Positions 52,703 to 61,821 of a stretch of DNA of 64,000 bases are shown piece after piece. The stretch lies in the NCBI GenBank assembly GCA_964416195.1, contig CAYQDB010000003.1, positions 62,001-126,000 on the forward strand, given 5' to 3'. Positions within the stretch are counted from its first letter, which is position 1; every line of letters starts with the position of its first letter. The notes below the pieces were generated by a model. It was not told the DNA's origin. It searched no databases and saw only the letters and a program-made list of their open reading frames with translations. The position numbers and the translations under genes were made by a program. The DNA is from CAYQDB01 sp964416195. Its GTDB lineage: Bacteria; Zixibacteria; MSB-5A5; GN15; FEB-12.

Positions 52703-52821
52703 TTAGCTGGATTGGCTAGTTGTGGATATATGTCGTCTAGCAACTGGATGGCCTCTGACCTGGTATTTCCGACCGGGTGGCCCCTTCAAAATTGTGGAGG
52801 GGTTTCATATGACCTGGCTCA

Positions 52822-52845
52822 ACCCCAAACGAGTTTGGGGTTGCC
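52822..52845. repeat. Perfect hairpin right of the islet
   Basis: A 10-base-pair perfect inverted repeat (52822-52831 with 52836-52845) around a CGAG loop, with no T-run after it. A weaker CCCCT/AGGGG pair lies just upstream (about 52781-52804). It marks the right edge of the islet and overlaps the possible mutL -35 box. Confidence 0.6.
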
Positions 52846-52869
52846 ACACGCCCGCCGAATGATGATAAT
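52843..52869 (+). promoter_or_regulatory. Possible mutL promoter
   Basis: TTGCCA (52843-52848), a short 15-base spacer, GATAAT (52864-52869), each half five of six. The -35 box falls in the hairpin arm 52836-52845. If real, mutL is expressed independently of the islet. Confidence 0.3.
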
Positions 52870-52890
52870 AGTGGTTCAACGGTAAATAGA

Positions 52891-54756
52891 GTGAAGGATT
52901 CTCTGACTGACAAAACCACCATACCCCGCATCAAACCCCTGCCGGCGCGGGTTATCAATAAGATTGCCGCTGGTGAAGTCGTCGAGCGGCCGGCTTCAGT
53001 CGTCAAGGAATTGGTCGAAAATGCTGTCGATGCCGGGGCTGACCGGATTGATATTATTATCGAGAAATCAGGCACCAAGCTGATCAAGATCGTCGACAAT
53101 GGCTGTGGCATAGACGAAGAGCAGATTGAGATTGCCTTTTCCCGCCATGCCACCTCGAAGATATCCAGCTTTAATGATTTAAATAGCCTGTACTCGTATG
53201 GTTTTCGAGGGGAAGCGCTGCCATCGATTGCATCGGTGTCGCGCCTGCGGATGGTATCGCGGACCGGTCAGGCAAGGGCTGGGACGGAGATCATATACGA
53301 GGGTGGCGTGCTGGACTCGATGCAGCCAACTGCCGCCTCACCGGGTACGGTTGTTGAGGTTGAAAATCTCTTTTACAACACACCGGCCCGGCGGAAATTC
53401 CTTAAGGCCGAAACGACAGAGGCTCGCCATATCTCACGCACGGCGACAGCCCTGGCCATCGGGCGCTACGATATCGGCTTCTCACTCACAATGAACGGGC
53501 GCAAGCTCTTCTCTTTACCGTCCGGTTCATCGCTAACGGAGCGCGTGGCGGGATTGCTGGGAAAAGACAAAGAGTTCATAACCGTCAAAGGTGAAGCTGG
53601 GCCGGTCAAGGTTGATGGATGCATCGGCAAACCCGATCTGGTGCAGAATAACCGCTTTGGGCAATTCATTTTTATCAACGGCCGCTTCATTCATTCGCCG
53701 ACCCTCTCTCATGCTCTTGTAGCCGGTTATGGCGAGCTTATCCCGCGCGGCATGTTTCCGGTTGGATCCCTGCTTTTGACGGTTGACCCGTCCGAAGTCG
53801 ATGTCAATGTCCACCCGGCCAAAACCGAAGTGCGGCTGTCACGTGAACGGGAGATACACGACGCCCTCCGTCATCTGGTAAAGGAGGCGCTTCGCCAAGA
53901 TGGAATCATCCCATCTTTTAAAGCGACGGAACCTCTCAGGTCAGCCGAAAGCAGCCAACGTAGTGGATGGCCAGAACCTCCTTTAAAAAAGGGTTCCCCG
54001 AACCTGATTCCGGGCGTCCGGCAGGAACAGCGGTTTGATACCAACCTGCTTTCCGAACTGTACAAGACCCCGGAGGTGCAGACTGCCAAACCGGAACAAG
54101 AAATCGTGAAGGTGGACAAAAAGACAGGAGAAGTGCTGGAGGTTGAACAAGAACCTTACACAGTGACGCCTGCGCTGGAGGTCCCGGAAAGTTTTCGGTT
54201 AGTAGGACGGTTTTCCGATCTTTATTTGCTGGTCCAGTCCGGGGAGGACCTCTACGTCGTTGACCAGCATACCGCCCACGAGCGCGTCCTGTACGAGGAG
54301 ACCCTCCCTTTGATTGAAGCTCAGGGAGTCAACGGGCAAAACCTATTGTTTCCCGTGCAGGTCGAACTAACTCCGGAACAATTGTCGGTCTTCGATGAAG
54401 CGCTGGATTTGCTGAACCGATCCGGTTTTACCGTTTCACACTTCGGAGGTCGGATGGTCAACATCGAGGCAGTGCCGTCAATACTCTCCAAAAAGTCACC
54501 GGATAGAACTTTCTTGAAAGTCATCGATGACATCGCCTCGTTAAAGAAAGCCGGCTGTGACCTGAAAAAAGCGATGGCTCAGTCGATTGCCTGCCGCTCG
54601 GCCGTGATGGCCGGTGACCGCCTCACCGACGACGAGGCGATACATTTGGTGTCTCGTCTGCTTAAGTGCCAGGACAAGTACTCTTGCCCCCATGGGCGCC
54701 CCACCTTTATCAGGATAAGCAAGGCTGACCTTGACAAGCAGTTCGGACGTGGGTGA
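52891..54756 (+). CDS. mutL: DNA mismatch repair protein MutL (endonuclease type)
   Basis: A 621-aa GHKL ATPase. The N-terminal part has INKIAAGEVVERPASVVKELVENAVDAGA (motif I), KIVDNGCGIDEEQI, HATSKIS and YGFRGEALPSIASVS (motif III), and FINGRFIHS, with VNVHPAKTEVR. The C-terminal domain has VDQHTAHERVLYEETL, matching the metal-binding DQHA(x)2E(x)4E motif of endonuclease-type MutL, plus ACRSAVMAGD and CPHGRP. So this MutL probably nicks DNA, as expected where no mutH is seen. A proline- and charge-rich linker (about 345-430) joins the halves. The GTG start lacks an obvious ribosome site. The gene is intact despite the islet upstream. Confidence 0.95.
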   Translation: MKDSLTDKTTIPRIKPLPARVINKIAAGEVVERPASVVKELVENAVDAGADRIDIIIEKSGTKLIKIVDNGCGIDEEQIEIAFSRHATSKISSFNDLNSLYSYGFRGEALPSIASVSRLRMVSRTGQARAGTEIIYEGGVLDSMQPTAASPGTVVEVENLFYNTPARRKFLKAETTEARHISRTATALAIGRYDIGFSLTMNGRKLFSLPSGSSLTERVAGLLGKDKEFITVKGEAGPVKVDGCIGKPDLVQNNRFGQFIFINGRFIHSPTLSHALVAGYGELIPRGMFPVGSLLLTVDPSEVDVNVHPAKTEVRLSREREIHDALRHLVKEALRQDGIIPSFKATEPLRSAESSQRSGWPEPPLKKGSPNLIPGVRQEQRFDTNLLSELYKTPEVQTAKPEQEIVKVDKKTGEVLEVEQEPYTVTPALEVPESFRLVGRFSDLYLLVQSGEDLYVVDQHTAHERVLYEETLPLIEAQGVNGQNLLFPVQVELTPEQLSVFDEALDLLNRSGFTVSHFGGRMVNIEAVPSILSKKSPDRTFLKVIDDIASLKKAGCDLKKAMAQSIACRSAVMAGDRLTDDEAIHLVSRLLKCQDKYSCPHGRPTFIRISKADLDKQFGRG

Positions 54757-55690
54757 ATCGACAGCCATACCGATTATCTGCGGGCCTACCGCGTCGGGAA
54801 AGACGGCGGTTGCAGTTAAGCTTGCCGAATCGCACCCTATCGAAATCGTCTCGGCTGATTCCCGTCAGATTATCAAGCGGCTCGATATCGGGACCTCTAA
54901 ACCAAGTCCGGAGGAACGAGCAAAAGTAAAGTTCTACCTTATTGACCTCATTGAACCGGGAGAACGTTACACCGCTTTTCGCTTTATTGAAGATGCAAAG
55001 AGGGCAATCAAGGGGATTCTCCAACGGAAGCACATTCCGGTAGTGGTAGGGGGCACCGGCCTTTACCTTCGTGCCTTAACTGAAGGAGTGGTAGAAATTG
55101 AACAGGACGACCTCAGCATACGTCAACAGTTAGAAGAAGAGATGCAGCAACTTGGCCCGGAAACGATGTACGACCGGCTGTCGAAGATAGACCCCCTGGA
55201 AGCTGCCAGGTTGCATCCCAATAACAAGGTGAGGGTAATTCGCGCCCTGGAGATTTTTTACCTGACCGGCAAACCGAAATCTGAACTGGCAGCGACCGGG
55301 GCTTACCGAAAAAGTCAGTATAGCTACCGGTATTACTGCCTCCTGCCTGAACGGCAGGCCTTATACCGCACTATTGATGCCCGGGTGGAGCAGATGACGG
55401 AGGGCGGGCTCCCGGATGAGATACGACGACTGATTAAAGGCGGCCTTCAGGGACAGATCAGAAAAGCCAATGTCATTGGATATACCGAGCTATTGGATCA
55501 CCTTGACGGAAAAGCGACTCTTTCTGAAGCTGTCAGCTTAATAAAGCAAAACACACGGCGGTATGCCAAACGGCAGATCACCTGGTTCCGCCACCAGACT
55601 GATGGGATTTGCTTTCCGGATGCTATCCGTCTGAGAGAGTCCCTGGAGCCGGTGCTGTCCGACTGGGGCGCCGGGTCCGAAAAAACTTGA
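54731..55690 (+). CDS. miaA: tRNA dimethylallyltransferase
   Basis: Adds a dimethylallyl group to A37 of tRNAs that read UNN codons. The 319-aa product has the P-loop CGPTASGKTAVAVKLA, IVSADSRQIIKRLDIGTSKPS, FYLIDLIEPGERYTAFRF, VVVGGTGLYLRAL and the anticodon-loop contact QNTRRYAKRQITWFR. TTG 54731 is taken as start because AAGG lies six bases before it; GTG 54749 is a close alternative that trims six residues. Either start overlaps the mutL end, so the two are translationally coupled, as in many bacteria. Confidence 0.95.
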   Translation: MTSSSDVGESTAIPIICGPTASGKTAVAVKLAESHPIEIVSADSRQIIKRLDIGTSKPSPEERAKVKFYLIDLIEPGERYTAFRFIEDAKRAIKGILQRKHIPVVVGGTGLYLRALTEGVVEIEQDDLSIRQQLEEEMQQLGPETMYDRLSKIDPLEAARLHPNNKVRVIRALEIFYLTGKPKSELAATGAYRKSQYSYRYYCLLPERQALYRTIDARVEQMTEGGLPDEIRRLIKGGLQGQIRKANVIGYTELLDHLDGKATLSEAVSLIKQNTRRYAKRQITWFRHQTDGICFPDAIRLRESLEPVLSDWGAGSEKT

Positions 55691-55810
55691 CAGAATGTGC
55701 TTTTTGTAATATATGGCAACAAGTTAGAGGTAGCGCCCGGACTTAAAGAGGGTTGCGCATTATACCGATAAATAGAGAAAACACAAGATGTGACCAAACT
55801 TAGGATTGAC

Positions 55811-58090
55811 ATGCTAAGAAAAACAGAAATACATGCGGTTTTACCCTGGGTTCTTCTCATTATTCTAACTCTCGTTATCTCAAGTGGTTGTGGTGGCAAA
55901 GCCGGCCTTTCCAGCCCAAACTTGTATGGGGATAACAAAAGCCAGACCAATGAGGCAGACTCACTTTCTGCAGAAGAACAGCACGAGGAGGCGCAATTAG
56001 GGTCACAGTCGTCCATTTCGTCACAGGACATGAACAGTACTGGTTTCTCTACTGAGGAAGATTACCTGAGTATGTCGGACAGTATTCGTCGGGACACAGC
56101 TGCTATTCAGCAGTTTCCTGAAGAAACGGGGTTCTATGAAGGGCTCTCGTACAGTTCGGTTGATCTTGACGATTCTGCCGCGGCTGTTGATGACGACATC
56201 TGGCGCCAGTTTGAATTGATCGAAGAGTATCACGCTATGGGTGTTATTGCTAACCGTGAGGCGGCCTGGGAAGAGGCCCAATACTACTTCGAGAAAGCGC
56301 TAAAGATATTGGCGGCTCTGGATATCGAGACTGATTCCCTGCCTAGTAGCCCAGAGGCGGAGAAATACACAACTGAGCTTGATAACATCATCGCCGAGTA
56401 CCGGGTGGCACTGCGTTCACTGGGGCATCTGGAGGAAGACGTCTCTTCGTCGGTGATTATCGAACGCTTCGGAGATCTGGTCAACAACCTGAGCTATGAC
56501 ACGATGTGCGTTTATGGCCAGGAATCGCCAGCCATCACGTATGATATCCCGATAGTGATGAATGATCGAGTAAAGAAGTCCATTATATATTTTCAGACAG
56601 TCGCCCGGGATGCTTTCGTCAAGTACCTCAGCCGTTCTCGGAAATATGCCCCGCTGATGGAGCGGGTTCTGGCCGAGCATGCTCTTCCATACGATTTGGT
56701 TTATCTTTCTCTGGTGGAGTCCGGGTATAACCCCCGTGCCTATTCCTGGGCACGGGCGGTAGGCCTGTGGCAATTCATCTCCTCCACCGGTCGTCTATAC
56801 AACCTCAAGAGAAACTGGTGGCTTGATGAGAGGCGAGATCCGGTTAAATCGACGCATGCCGCCTGTCGCTTCCTAAAGGATTTGTATACGGAGTTTGGAT
56901 CGTGGGAGCTGGCTATGGCTGCCTATAACGGAGGACCTGGACGTGTAAGGAGTACTATCAAGAAGCAAAAGACGATTGACTTCTGGAAAATGAAACTCAG
57001 ACGCCAGACGATGGACTATGTGCCTCTGATTATGGCCGCCGCGATTATCGGCAAGAACCCGGCCAAGTATGGCTTCGACAAGATTAACTACGAGGATGAG
57101 ATAGTCTGGGATGAGGTGACTATTGACCGATGTCTTGACCTATCAGCGGTGGCAAGGGCAGTAGGCTGCTCGCTGCAGGAGTTGAGAGACCTCAACCCGG
57201 AACTGTTGCGAAAATACACCCCTCCCAACGCTAATAAGTACGCCCTAAAAATACCTGTGGGAACCAAAGCTAAGTTCCTGCTTGCATACGATTCAATGCC
57301 TTCTCCCAAAGAAACCAGTTGGGTTCGACATAAAATCAGGAGAGGGGAAACTGTCAGCAGTATTGCCGCTAAGTACGGTGTTTCTCAGTACGCTATCTTC
57401 GAGGCTAACAACTTGAAACGGAGATCGAAGATATACGCGGGCAAAGAGCTGATAGTCCCAGTTCCCCTTGACCGTGAATACCGCTCTTCGACAATAAGTA
57501 GAAATCGGGACTACCAGACGAAGAACGCTATTTATTCGGTTCGCGCTGGGGACACCATGTGGGATATTGCCAGAGCGTTTGGGACAACAGTAAGCGCCTT
57601 GCGGCGGATTAATTACATCGAACGTGGCTCCCGCATTTACGTGGGTCAGAAGCTGAAGATTCCTTCCAATGCCACCAAACTCGTAAATAAGGGTATCGTC
57701 GACTCTAAATCATCAGCTACTTATGCCAAGTCTGATGGGGCTGTAACAAAATCGAAGACCTCCGGTGAGAAGAAAGCCGGCTCCGGCACATACAAAGTTC
57801 GCCGTGGAGACACCCTGTGGGATATCGCCCGCAAGTATGGAACAACCACGGCCAGGATCCGCAGTTTGAACGGCATGGGGCGATCCAGCCGTATCTATCC
57901 CGGACAGATGTTGATCGTGAGCGCTAACAACAGCCTTGAGTATATCATCCACAAGGTCCGGCGCGGGGAGACATTATCCCGGATAGCCAAGAAGTATCGG
58001 ACGACGATTGCCGAAATCCTCGCAGCTAATAACATCCATGACCCCAACCAGCTTCAGGTGGGGAAGAAGTTAAAGATTTACTTGAACTAG
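55811..58090 (+). CDS. MltD-like lytic transglycosylase with four LysM repeats
   Basis: A 759-aa envelope enzyme that cleaves peptidoglycan glycan strands. The N-terminus (VLPWVLLIILTLVISSGCGG) is a signal sequence with a cysteine suggesting a lipoprotein, though the lipobox is imperfect. An acidic, low-complexity region to about residue 150 follows. The SLT domain has LVYLSLVESGYNPRAYSWARAVGLWQFI with the catalytic Glu, and LAMAAYNGGPGRV. Four LysM modules (YSVRAGDTMWDIARAFGTT, YKVRRGDTLWDIARKYGTT, HKVRRGETLSRIAKKY and VRHKIRRGETVSSIAAKYGV) occupy the last third. ATG 55811 is chosen over GTG 55790 because TAGGA lies five bases before it. sppA follows after 11 bases. Confidence 0.9.
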   Translation: MLRKTEIHAVLPWVLLIILTLVISSGCGGKAGLSSPNLYGDNKSQTNEADSLSAEEQHEEAQLGSQSSISSQDMNSTGFSTEEDYLSMSDSIRRDTAAIQQFPEETGFYEGLSYSSVDLDDSAAAVDDDIWRQFELIEEYHAMGVIANREAAWEEAQYYFEKALKILAALDIETDSLPSSPEAEKYTTELDNIIAEYRVALRSLGHLEEDVSSSVIIERFGDLVNNLSYDTMCVYGQESPAITYDIPIVMNDRVKKSIIYFQTVARDAFVKYLSRSRKYAPLMERVLAEHALPYDLVYLSLVESGYNPRAYSWARAVGLWQFISSTGRLYNLKRNWWLDERRDPVKSTHAACRFLKDLYTEFGSWELAMAAYNGGPGRVRSTIKKQKTIDFWKMKLRRQTMDYVPLIMAAAIIGKNPAKYGFDKINYEDEIVWDEVTIDRCLDLSAVARAVGCSLQELRDLNPELLRKYTPPNANKYALKIPVGTKAKFLLAYDSMPSPKETSWVRHKIRRGETVSSIAAKYGVSQYAIFEANNLKRRSKIYAGKELIVPVPLDREYRSSTISRNRDYQTKNAIYSVRAGDTMWDIARAFGTTVSALRRINYIERGSRIYVGQKLKIPSNATKLVNKGIVDSKSSATYAKSDGAVTKSKTSGEKKAGSGTYKVRRGDTLWDIARKYGTTTARIRSLNGMGRSSRIYPGQMLIVSANNSLEYIIHKVRRGETLSRIAKKYRTTIAEILAANNIHDPNQLQVGKKLKIYLN

Positions 58091-58101
58091 CGGAGATATT
58101 T

Positions 58102-59004
58102 ATGGCAAGAAAACGGGATATCGTAATCGGTGTGATCATAGCTGCAGTCTTTGTGGTTGCTCTGGGCTTTTTCGGTTTGGTCTTGATCGGTCTGCTGACT
58201 CAGGATGGAGAAATCGAGTTTGCGGGATTGGGCGGTAATGTCGGAGTTGTTGAAATGTTTGGCGTCATGACTGAGTCATCGGGTCGTCCGGTAATAAAAC
58301 AGATCGAGAAGTGGACTGACAACAAATCGATAAAAGCAATTGTTGTGCATATTGACTCCCCAGGTGGCGGGGTGGCCATCGCTCAAGAGATTTACAGCGC
58401 TATCCAGCGAGCGCGAGAAGAAAAACCGGTCGTCGCCGCTATGGCTTCAGTTGGTGCTTCCGGCGGCTATTATATCGCTTGCGCCGCAGACCGAATCATC
58501 GCCAATCCTGGGACAATTACCGGGTCAGTTGGTGTCATTCTGGAGTTCCATACTTTCAAACAACTCTTGGATAAACTGGGAATCGGAACGGAGACAGTAA
58601 AATCTGGCAGGTTCAAGGATGTCGGCTCTTACAGCCGTTCGATGACCAAAAAGGAAGAGCTTATGCTGCGCTCAGTAGTGATGGACAGCTACGAGCAATT
58701 TATCGAAGCTGTTTCAAAAGGGCGAGGCATGGAAAAGGATGAAATCTACCCTCTTGCTGACGGTTCGATCTTTACCGGTCTGCAGGCACACAATCTTGGT
58801 CTGATTGACACCTTGGGTGGGCTTAGAGAGGCAGTCGAACTGGCAGGAGAGCTGGCTGGCATCGAGGGCGAACCGAAAATAGTACGTCCCTACAGGAAGA
58901 AACGAATTGGGATTTTCGATCTTCTGGGTCGATTCATGGAAAGTATCGACAAAACAGTTACAGATGAGCTTTCCGGCCCTCAACTGCTCTATTTGTACCA
59001 GTAG
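58102..59004 (+). CDS. sppA: Signal peptide peptidase SppA
   Basis: A short-form SppA (300 aa) that degrades cleaved signal peptides in the membrane. One N-terminal membrane helix (DIVIGVIIAAVFVVALGFFGLVLIG) precedes a single ClpP-like serine protease domain. The nucleophile is S120 in ASVGASGGYYIA and the general base is K172 in KSGRFKDVGS, the 52-residue spacing seen in Bacillus SppA. IDSPGGGVAIAQEIYSAI and ITGSVGVI form the oxyanion and substrate-groove strands. It follows the LysM enzyme closely, and a T-rich stretch lies just after its stop. Confidence 0.94.
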   Translation: MARKRDIVIGVIIAAVFVVALGFFGLVLIGLLTQDGEIEFAGLGGNVGVVEMFGVMTESSGRPVIKQIEKWTDNKSIKAIVVHIDSPGGGVAIAQEIYSAIQRAREEKPVVAAMASVGASGGYYIACAADRIIANPGTITGSVGVILEFHTFKQLLDKLGIGTETVKSGRFKDVGSYSRSMTKKEELMLRSVVMDSYEQFIEAVSKGRGMEKDEIYPLADGSIFTGLQAHNLGLIDTLGGLREAVELAGELAGIEGEPKIVRPYRKKRIGIFDLLGRFMESIDKTVTDELSGPQLLYLYQ

Positions 59005-59197
59005 CCTTTTTTTTGAAGATTCTGAGAAAAACTGTAGACAAGTAGTTTTTTTGCTTTTTTTTGGCTATTGGATTATGTATCTTTACTTGTCCCAAAGGCT
59101 TACCTGCTCATGTGGCGGGTGTGACCTTTCGATGGGATATTGGTTTTGATGACAAAAATAAAGATGGATAGACACAGTAATGCCGAGGGAGGATGTT

Positions 59198-59482
59198 GTG
59201 ACGAAGGCTGATTTGGTCGAAAGAGTGGCCGAGAAGACAGGCCTCACCAGGACAGACGTGGCGGTCGTCGTTGACTCATTGCTCGATGTGATCAAAAAAT
59301 CTCTCGAGAGTGGGCACAATATCGAAATTAGAGGGTTCGGGACGTTTAAGATCAAACTGCGCAAGGCACGCAAGGCACGCAACCCGCGTACGGGAGAAGT
59401 GGTTCCGGTGCCCGACAGGAAAGTCCCTGTGTTCAAGCCGTCAAATGAGTTCAAGAGCATGATCACAAAACTGTCTATTTGA
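59198..59482 (+). CDS. hup: HU-family DNA-binding protein
   Basis: A 94-aa HU/IHF nucleoid protein: TKADLVERVAEKTGLTRTDVAVVVDSLLDVIKKSL, GHNIEIRGFGTFKIKLRKARKARNPRTGEVV with the DNA-bending arm, and VFKPSNEFKSMI. GTG 59198 is chosen because AGGGAGG (59186-59192) lies five bases before it and the protein then begins like other HU proteins; ATG 59180 adds six residues and has no ribosome site. Length and arm sequence fit HU more than IHF. A COX24-domain mini-gene follows after 29 bases. Confidence 0.92.
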   Translation: MTKADLVERVAEKTGLTRTDVAVVVDSLLDVIKKSLESGHNIEIRGFGTFKIKLRKARKARNPRTGEVVPVPDRKVPVFKPSNEFKSMITKLSI

Positions 59483-59511
59483 GCGGTAATTGATTTTACT
59501 ATGGAGGATTG

Positions 59512-59607
59512 ATGCCCAGCGGTAAGAAACGGAAACGCCTGAAGATTAAAACGCACAAACGCAAAAAGCGCAGACGCGCCGATCGTCATAAAAAGAAAAA
59601 TAGATAA
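59512..59607 (+). CDS. Small basic AURKAIP1/COX24-domain protein
   Basis: A 31-aa, extremely basic protein (MPSGKKRKRLKIKTHKRKKR, then RADRHKKKNR). It matches the tiny COX24-domain proteins (about 30 residues) annotated in Bacteroidetes, which share the MPSGKKRKR...THKRKKR...RHKKK pattern. These are related to the mitochondrial small-subunit protein of that domain and are thought to be ribosome-associated. GGAGG (59503-59507) stands four bases before ATG, so it is translated. Two-thirds of its residues are Lys, Arg or His. Confidence 0.82.
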   Translation: MPSGKKRKRLKIKTHKRKKRRRADRHKKKNR

Positions 59608-59644
59608 TTACCTCCATAGAGAGATATTTACCTTAATGATCTAT

Positions 59645-59676
59645 CTGCCGACTCGATCCCGGGTCGGCAGTTTCTT
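59645..59676 (+). terminator. Probable terminator after the HU / COX24 transcript
   Basis: An 8-base-pair stem (59645-59652 with 59663-59670), ten-base loop, then TTTCTT. It closes the transcript of HU and the mini-gene. The remaining bases to 59843 show no clear promoter for argS. Confidence 0.7.
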
Positions 59677-59843
59677 GACACGAGAAAACGTCTCCATCGT
59701 GCAGGGTGGGCATTTTCTGTAAGGTGGGGGTTTGTCTCCTGCCTTGTGATTCATTGTCTGACTGCACCTGTAAGAAATCTGGATTCAGGCTTTTGGCACA
59801 GCCTCTGGATATCTACCTCATATAAACAGAGGAATGTTGTAAC

Positions 59844-61748
59844 TTGCCAGAGCCAGCACACTATCATATTATTACCATGTATGATAAGGACGGTGCGGGT
59901 GTGAGAAAGGACCGGTTCAAAGAACAGTTTGCGTCGGCAACGGCGACGGCGTTTCAGCAGGTGTACAGCAAACAGTACCAGGCACAGGGAACTGCCCAGG
60001 TTTTTGATTCCAATCAAATATATTCTGATCTGGAGAAGCCGAAAGACCCCCGTATGGGGCGCTTTGCATTTCCTGTATTCAGGTATGCCCGTCTGCTGGG
60101 GGACAGTCCGGATAAAATCTCATTGAAAATCGCTCCGGTGACAAATCAGGTTTTGCAATCAGGGGCGACTGGTTCGCCGGTTATGGAAAGCGTAGCCGTG
60201 GGAGGCTTTCTCAACGCCAGGGTAGATTTTATCTCGTTAGGGAAGGAGACAATAGGGGAAATACTTTCCTCAGGCAACCACTACGGTGATTCGGGCAAAG
60301 GGATGGGGCGGAAATATGTCATTGATTACTCATCGCCGAACATCGCCAAGCCGTTCGGTGTTGGGCACCTGCGCAGCACAGTTCTCGGCAACTCTCTGCG
60401 GCGTATCTTTGAGAAGCTCGGGTATGAGGTGGTGAGCATCAATCACCTCGGTGACTGGGGAACGCAATTCGGCAAAATGATTGTGGCATTCCGGAAGTGG
60501 GGTCAAAGTATCACTCTTGAGGAAAATGCCGTCGAGGAACTATATGGCCTGTATGTCTGGTTTCATGAGGAAGCCAAGGAGGATGACTCTCTGGACGAGC
60601 AGGCCCGCATAGCCTTCAAGGACCTCGAACGAGATGAGCAAGAAGCTGTTGCTCTTTGGAATAGATTCAAGGCCATCTCTCTGAAAGAGTTCAATGAAGT
60701 TTACGGGATGCTCGGGGTAGAATTCGACGCCACTACGGGCGAGTCATTTTTTAATGACAAAATGGATACGGTTGTTGAACAACTGCAAAAGGCAGGGTTG
60801 ACAAAAGATTCACAGGGAGCATTGATTGTTGAGCTGGACGATCCCCAACTGCCTCCCTGTCTCCTCAAGAAAGCTGACGGTGCCACTCTATACGCCACAC
60901 GGGAACTGGCCGGTCTGGTTTATCGCTGGAGGACTTACCGGTTTCACGAACTGCTCTACGTGGTCGGTTCGGCACAAGCCGTTCACTTCAAACAGGTCTT
61001 CAAAGTGATCGCCATGCTGGAAGAAGCTGAGTGCCGACCTGAATCGGAGCGCATGGGTGACAAAATCAAGCATATCGATTTCGGCTGGGTAAAATTCGGT
61101 GACAAGACTATGTCCACCCGTCGTGGAAATATCATCGTTCTTAAGGATGTTCTGATGAGGGCGGTGGAACTGGCAGCGATTAGAATCAAGGAGAAAAACC
61201 CTGAACTGTTTGCCAAAGAAGTGTCGGTTCAGACGGCTCTGGGCTTGCAGCACCCGACGGCCCTTATGATTGGCGTTGGGGCAGTGATTTTCTCCCAGTT
61301 GTCGGTCAAACGTCAGAAGGATGTCAATTTCGTGTGGGATGAAGTTCTCAATTTTGAGGGGGAAACCGGGCCATACCTTCAGTACACCCATGCCCGGCTC
61401 TGTTCGCTAGAGCGGCATTATGGCAATGAGATCACTTCCGATGTTGATTATTCCCTTTTGAAAAATGACGAAGAGGAGCGTGTCGTGGAGTTGCTGGCCG
61501 ATTTCCCCGAGGCGGTCCTTGACGCAGCACGGAACTATGACCCCTATTTCATCTCCACTCACCTGTTGAAACTGGCGGCAGCTTTTAATAAAGTCTATCA
61601 GCGCAAGGATGCTGATGGTAGAATTGACAAAATAGTCTCCGATAACAGGGAACTATCGGCTGCAAGAATCGCTTTGGTGAAATCAGTGCGGACTGTCATC
61701 AAGGAGGGCCTGCACTTGCTGGGCCTGCAAGCGCCGGAAGAGATGTAG
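59844..61748 (+). CDS. argS: Arginine-tRNA ligase
   Basis: A class I synthetase of 634 aa. The catalytic region has YSSPNIAKPFGVGHLRSTVLGNSL (the HIGH-type motif) and KTMSTRRGNIIVLKDVL (the KMSKS-type motif), with TRELAGLVYRWRTYRF between them. The N-terminal 120 residues show only weak resemblance to the usual Add-1 domain, and the C-terminal anticodon-binding domain (about 510-634) reads LQYTHARLCSLERH and ends LHLLGLQAPEEM. TTG 59844 is used because AGAGGA lies ten bases before it; ATG 59877 is an alternative that shortens the N-terminus by 11 residues. Confidence 0.94.
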   Translation: MPEPAHYHIITMYDKDGAGVRKDRFKEQFASATATAFQQVYSKQYQAQGTAQVFDSNQIYSDLEKPKDPRMGRFAFPVFRYARLLGDSPDKISLKIAPVTNQVLQSGATGSPVMESVAVGGFLNARVDFISLGKETIGEILSSGNHYGDSGKGMGRKYVIDYSSPNIAKPFGVGHLRSTVLGNSLRRIFEKLGYEVVSINHLGDWGTQFGKMIVAFRKWGQSITLEENAVEELYGLYVWFHEEAKEDDSLDEQARIAFKDLERDEQEAVALWNRFKAISLKEFNEVYGMLGVEFDATTGESFFNDKMDTVVEQLQKAGLTKDSQGALIVELDDPQLPPCLLKKADGATLYATRELAGLVYRWRTYRFHELLYVVGSAQAVHFKQVFKVIAMLEEAECRPESERMGDKIKHIDFGWVKFGDKTMSTRRGNIIVLKDVLMRAVELAAIRIKEKNPELFAKEVSVQTALGLQHPTALMIGVGAVIFSQLSVKRQKDVNFVWDEVLNFEGETGPYLQYTHARLCSLERHYGNEITSDVDYSLLKNDEEERVVELLADFPEAVLDAARNYDPYFISTHLLKLAAAFNKVYQRKDADGRIDKIVSDNRELSAARIALVKSVRTVIKEGLHLLGLQAPEEM

Positions 61749-61780
61749 TATGGGTAATCGACCTGTGGACAGAAGCTATT

Positions 61781-61821
61781 GTCGGGTTTCTCATTTCGCT
61801 CCAATCTATTCCAAACCCGAC
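61781..61821 (+). promoter_or_regulatory. Inverted repeat in the gap before the DAHP synthase
   Basis: A perfect 9-base inverted repeat (61781-61789 with 61813-61821) with a 23-base loop lies in the 270-base gap between argS and the DAHP synthase. No T-run follows. It could be an operator or the base of a leader structure. Nothing else convincing was seen in the gap. Confidence 0.35.

Noticed and set aside
59180..59197. ATG 59180 as the HU start
   Set aside because: No ribosome site precedes it, whereas AGGGAGG stands five bases before GTG 59198, which also gives the family's usual N-terminus.
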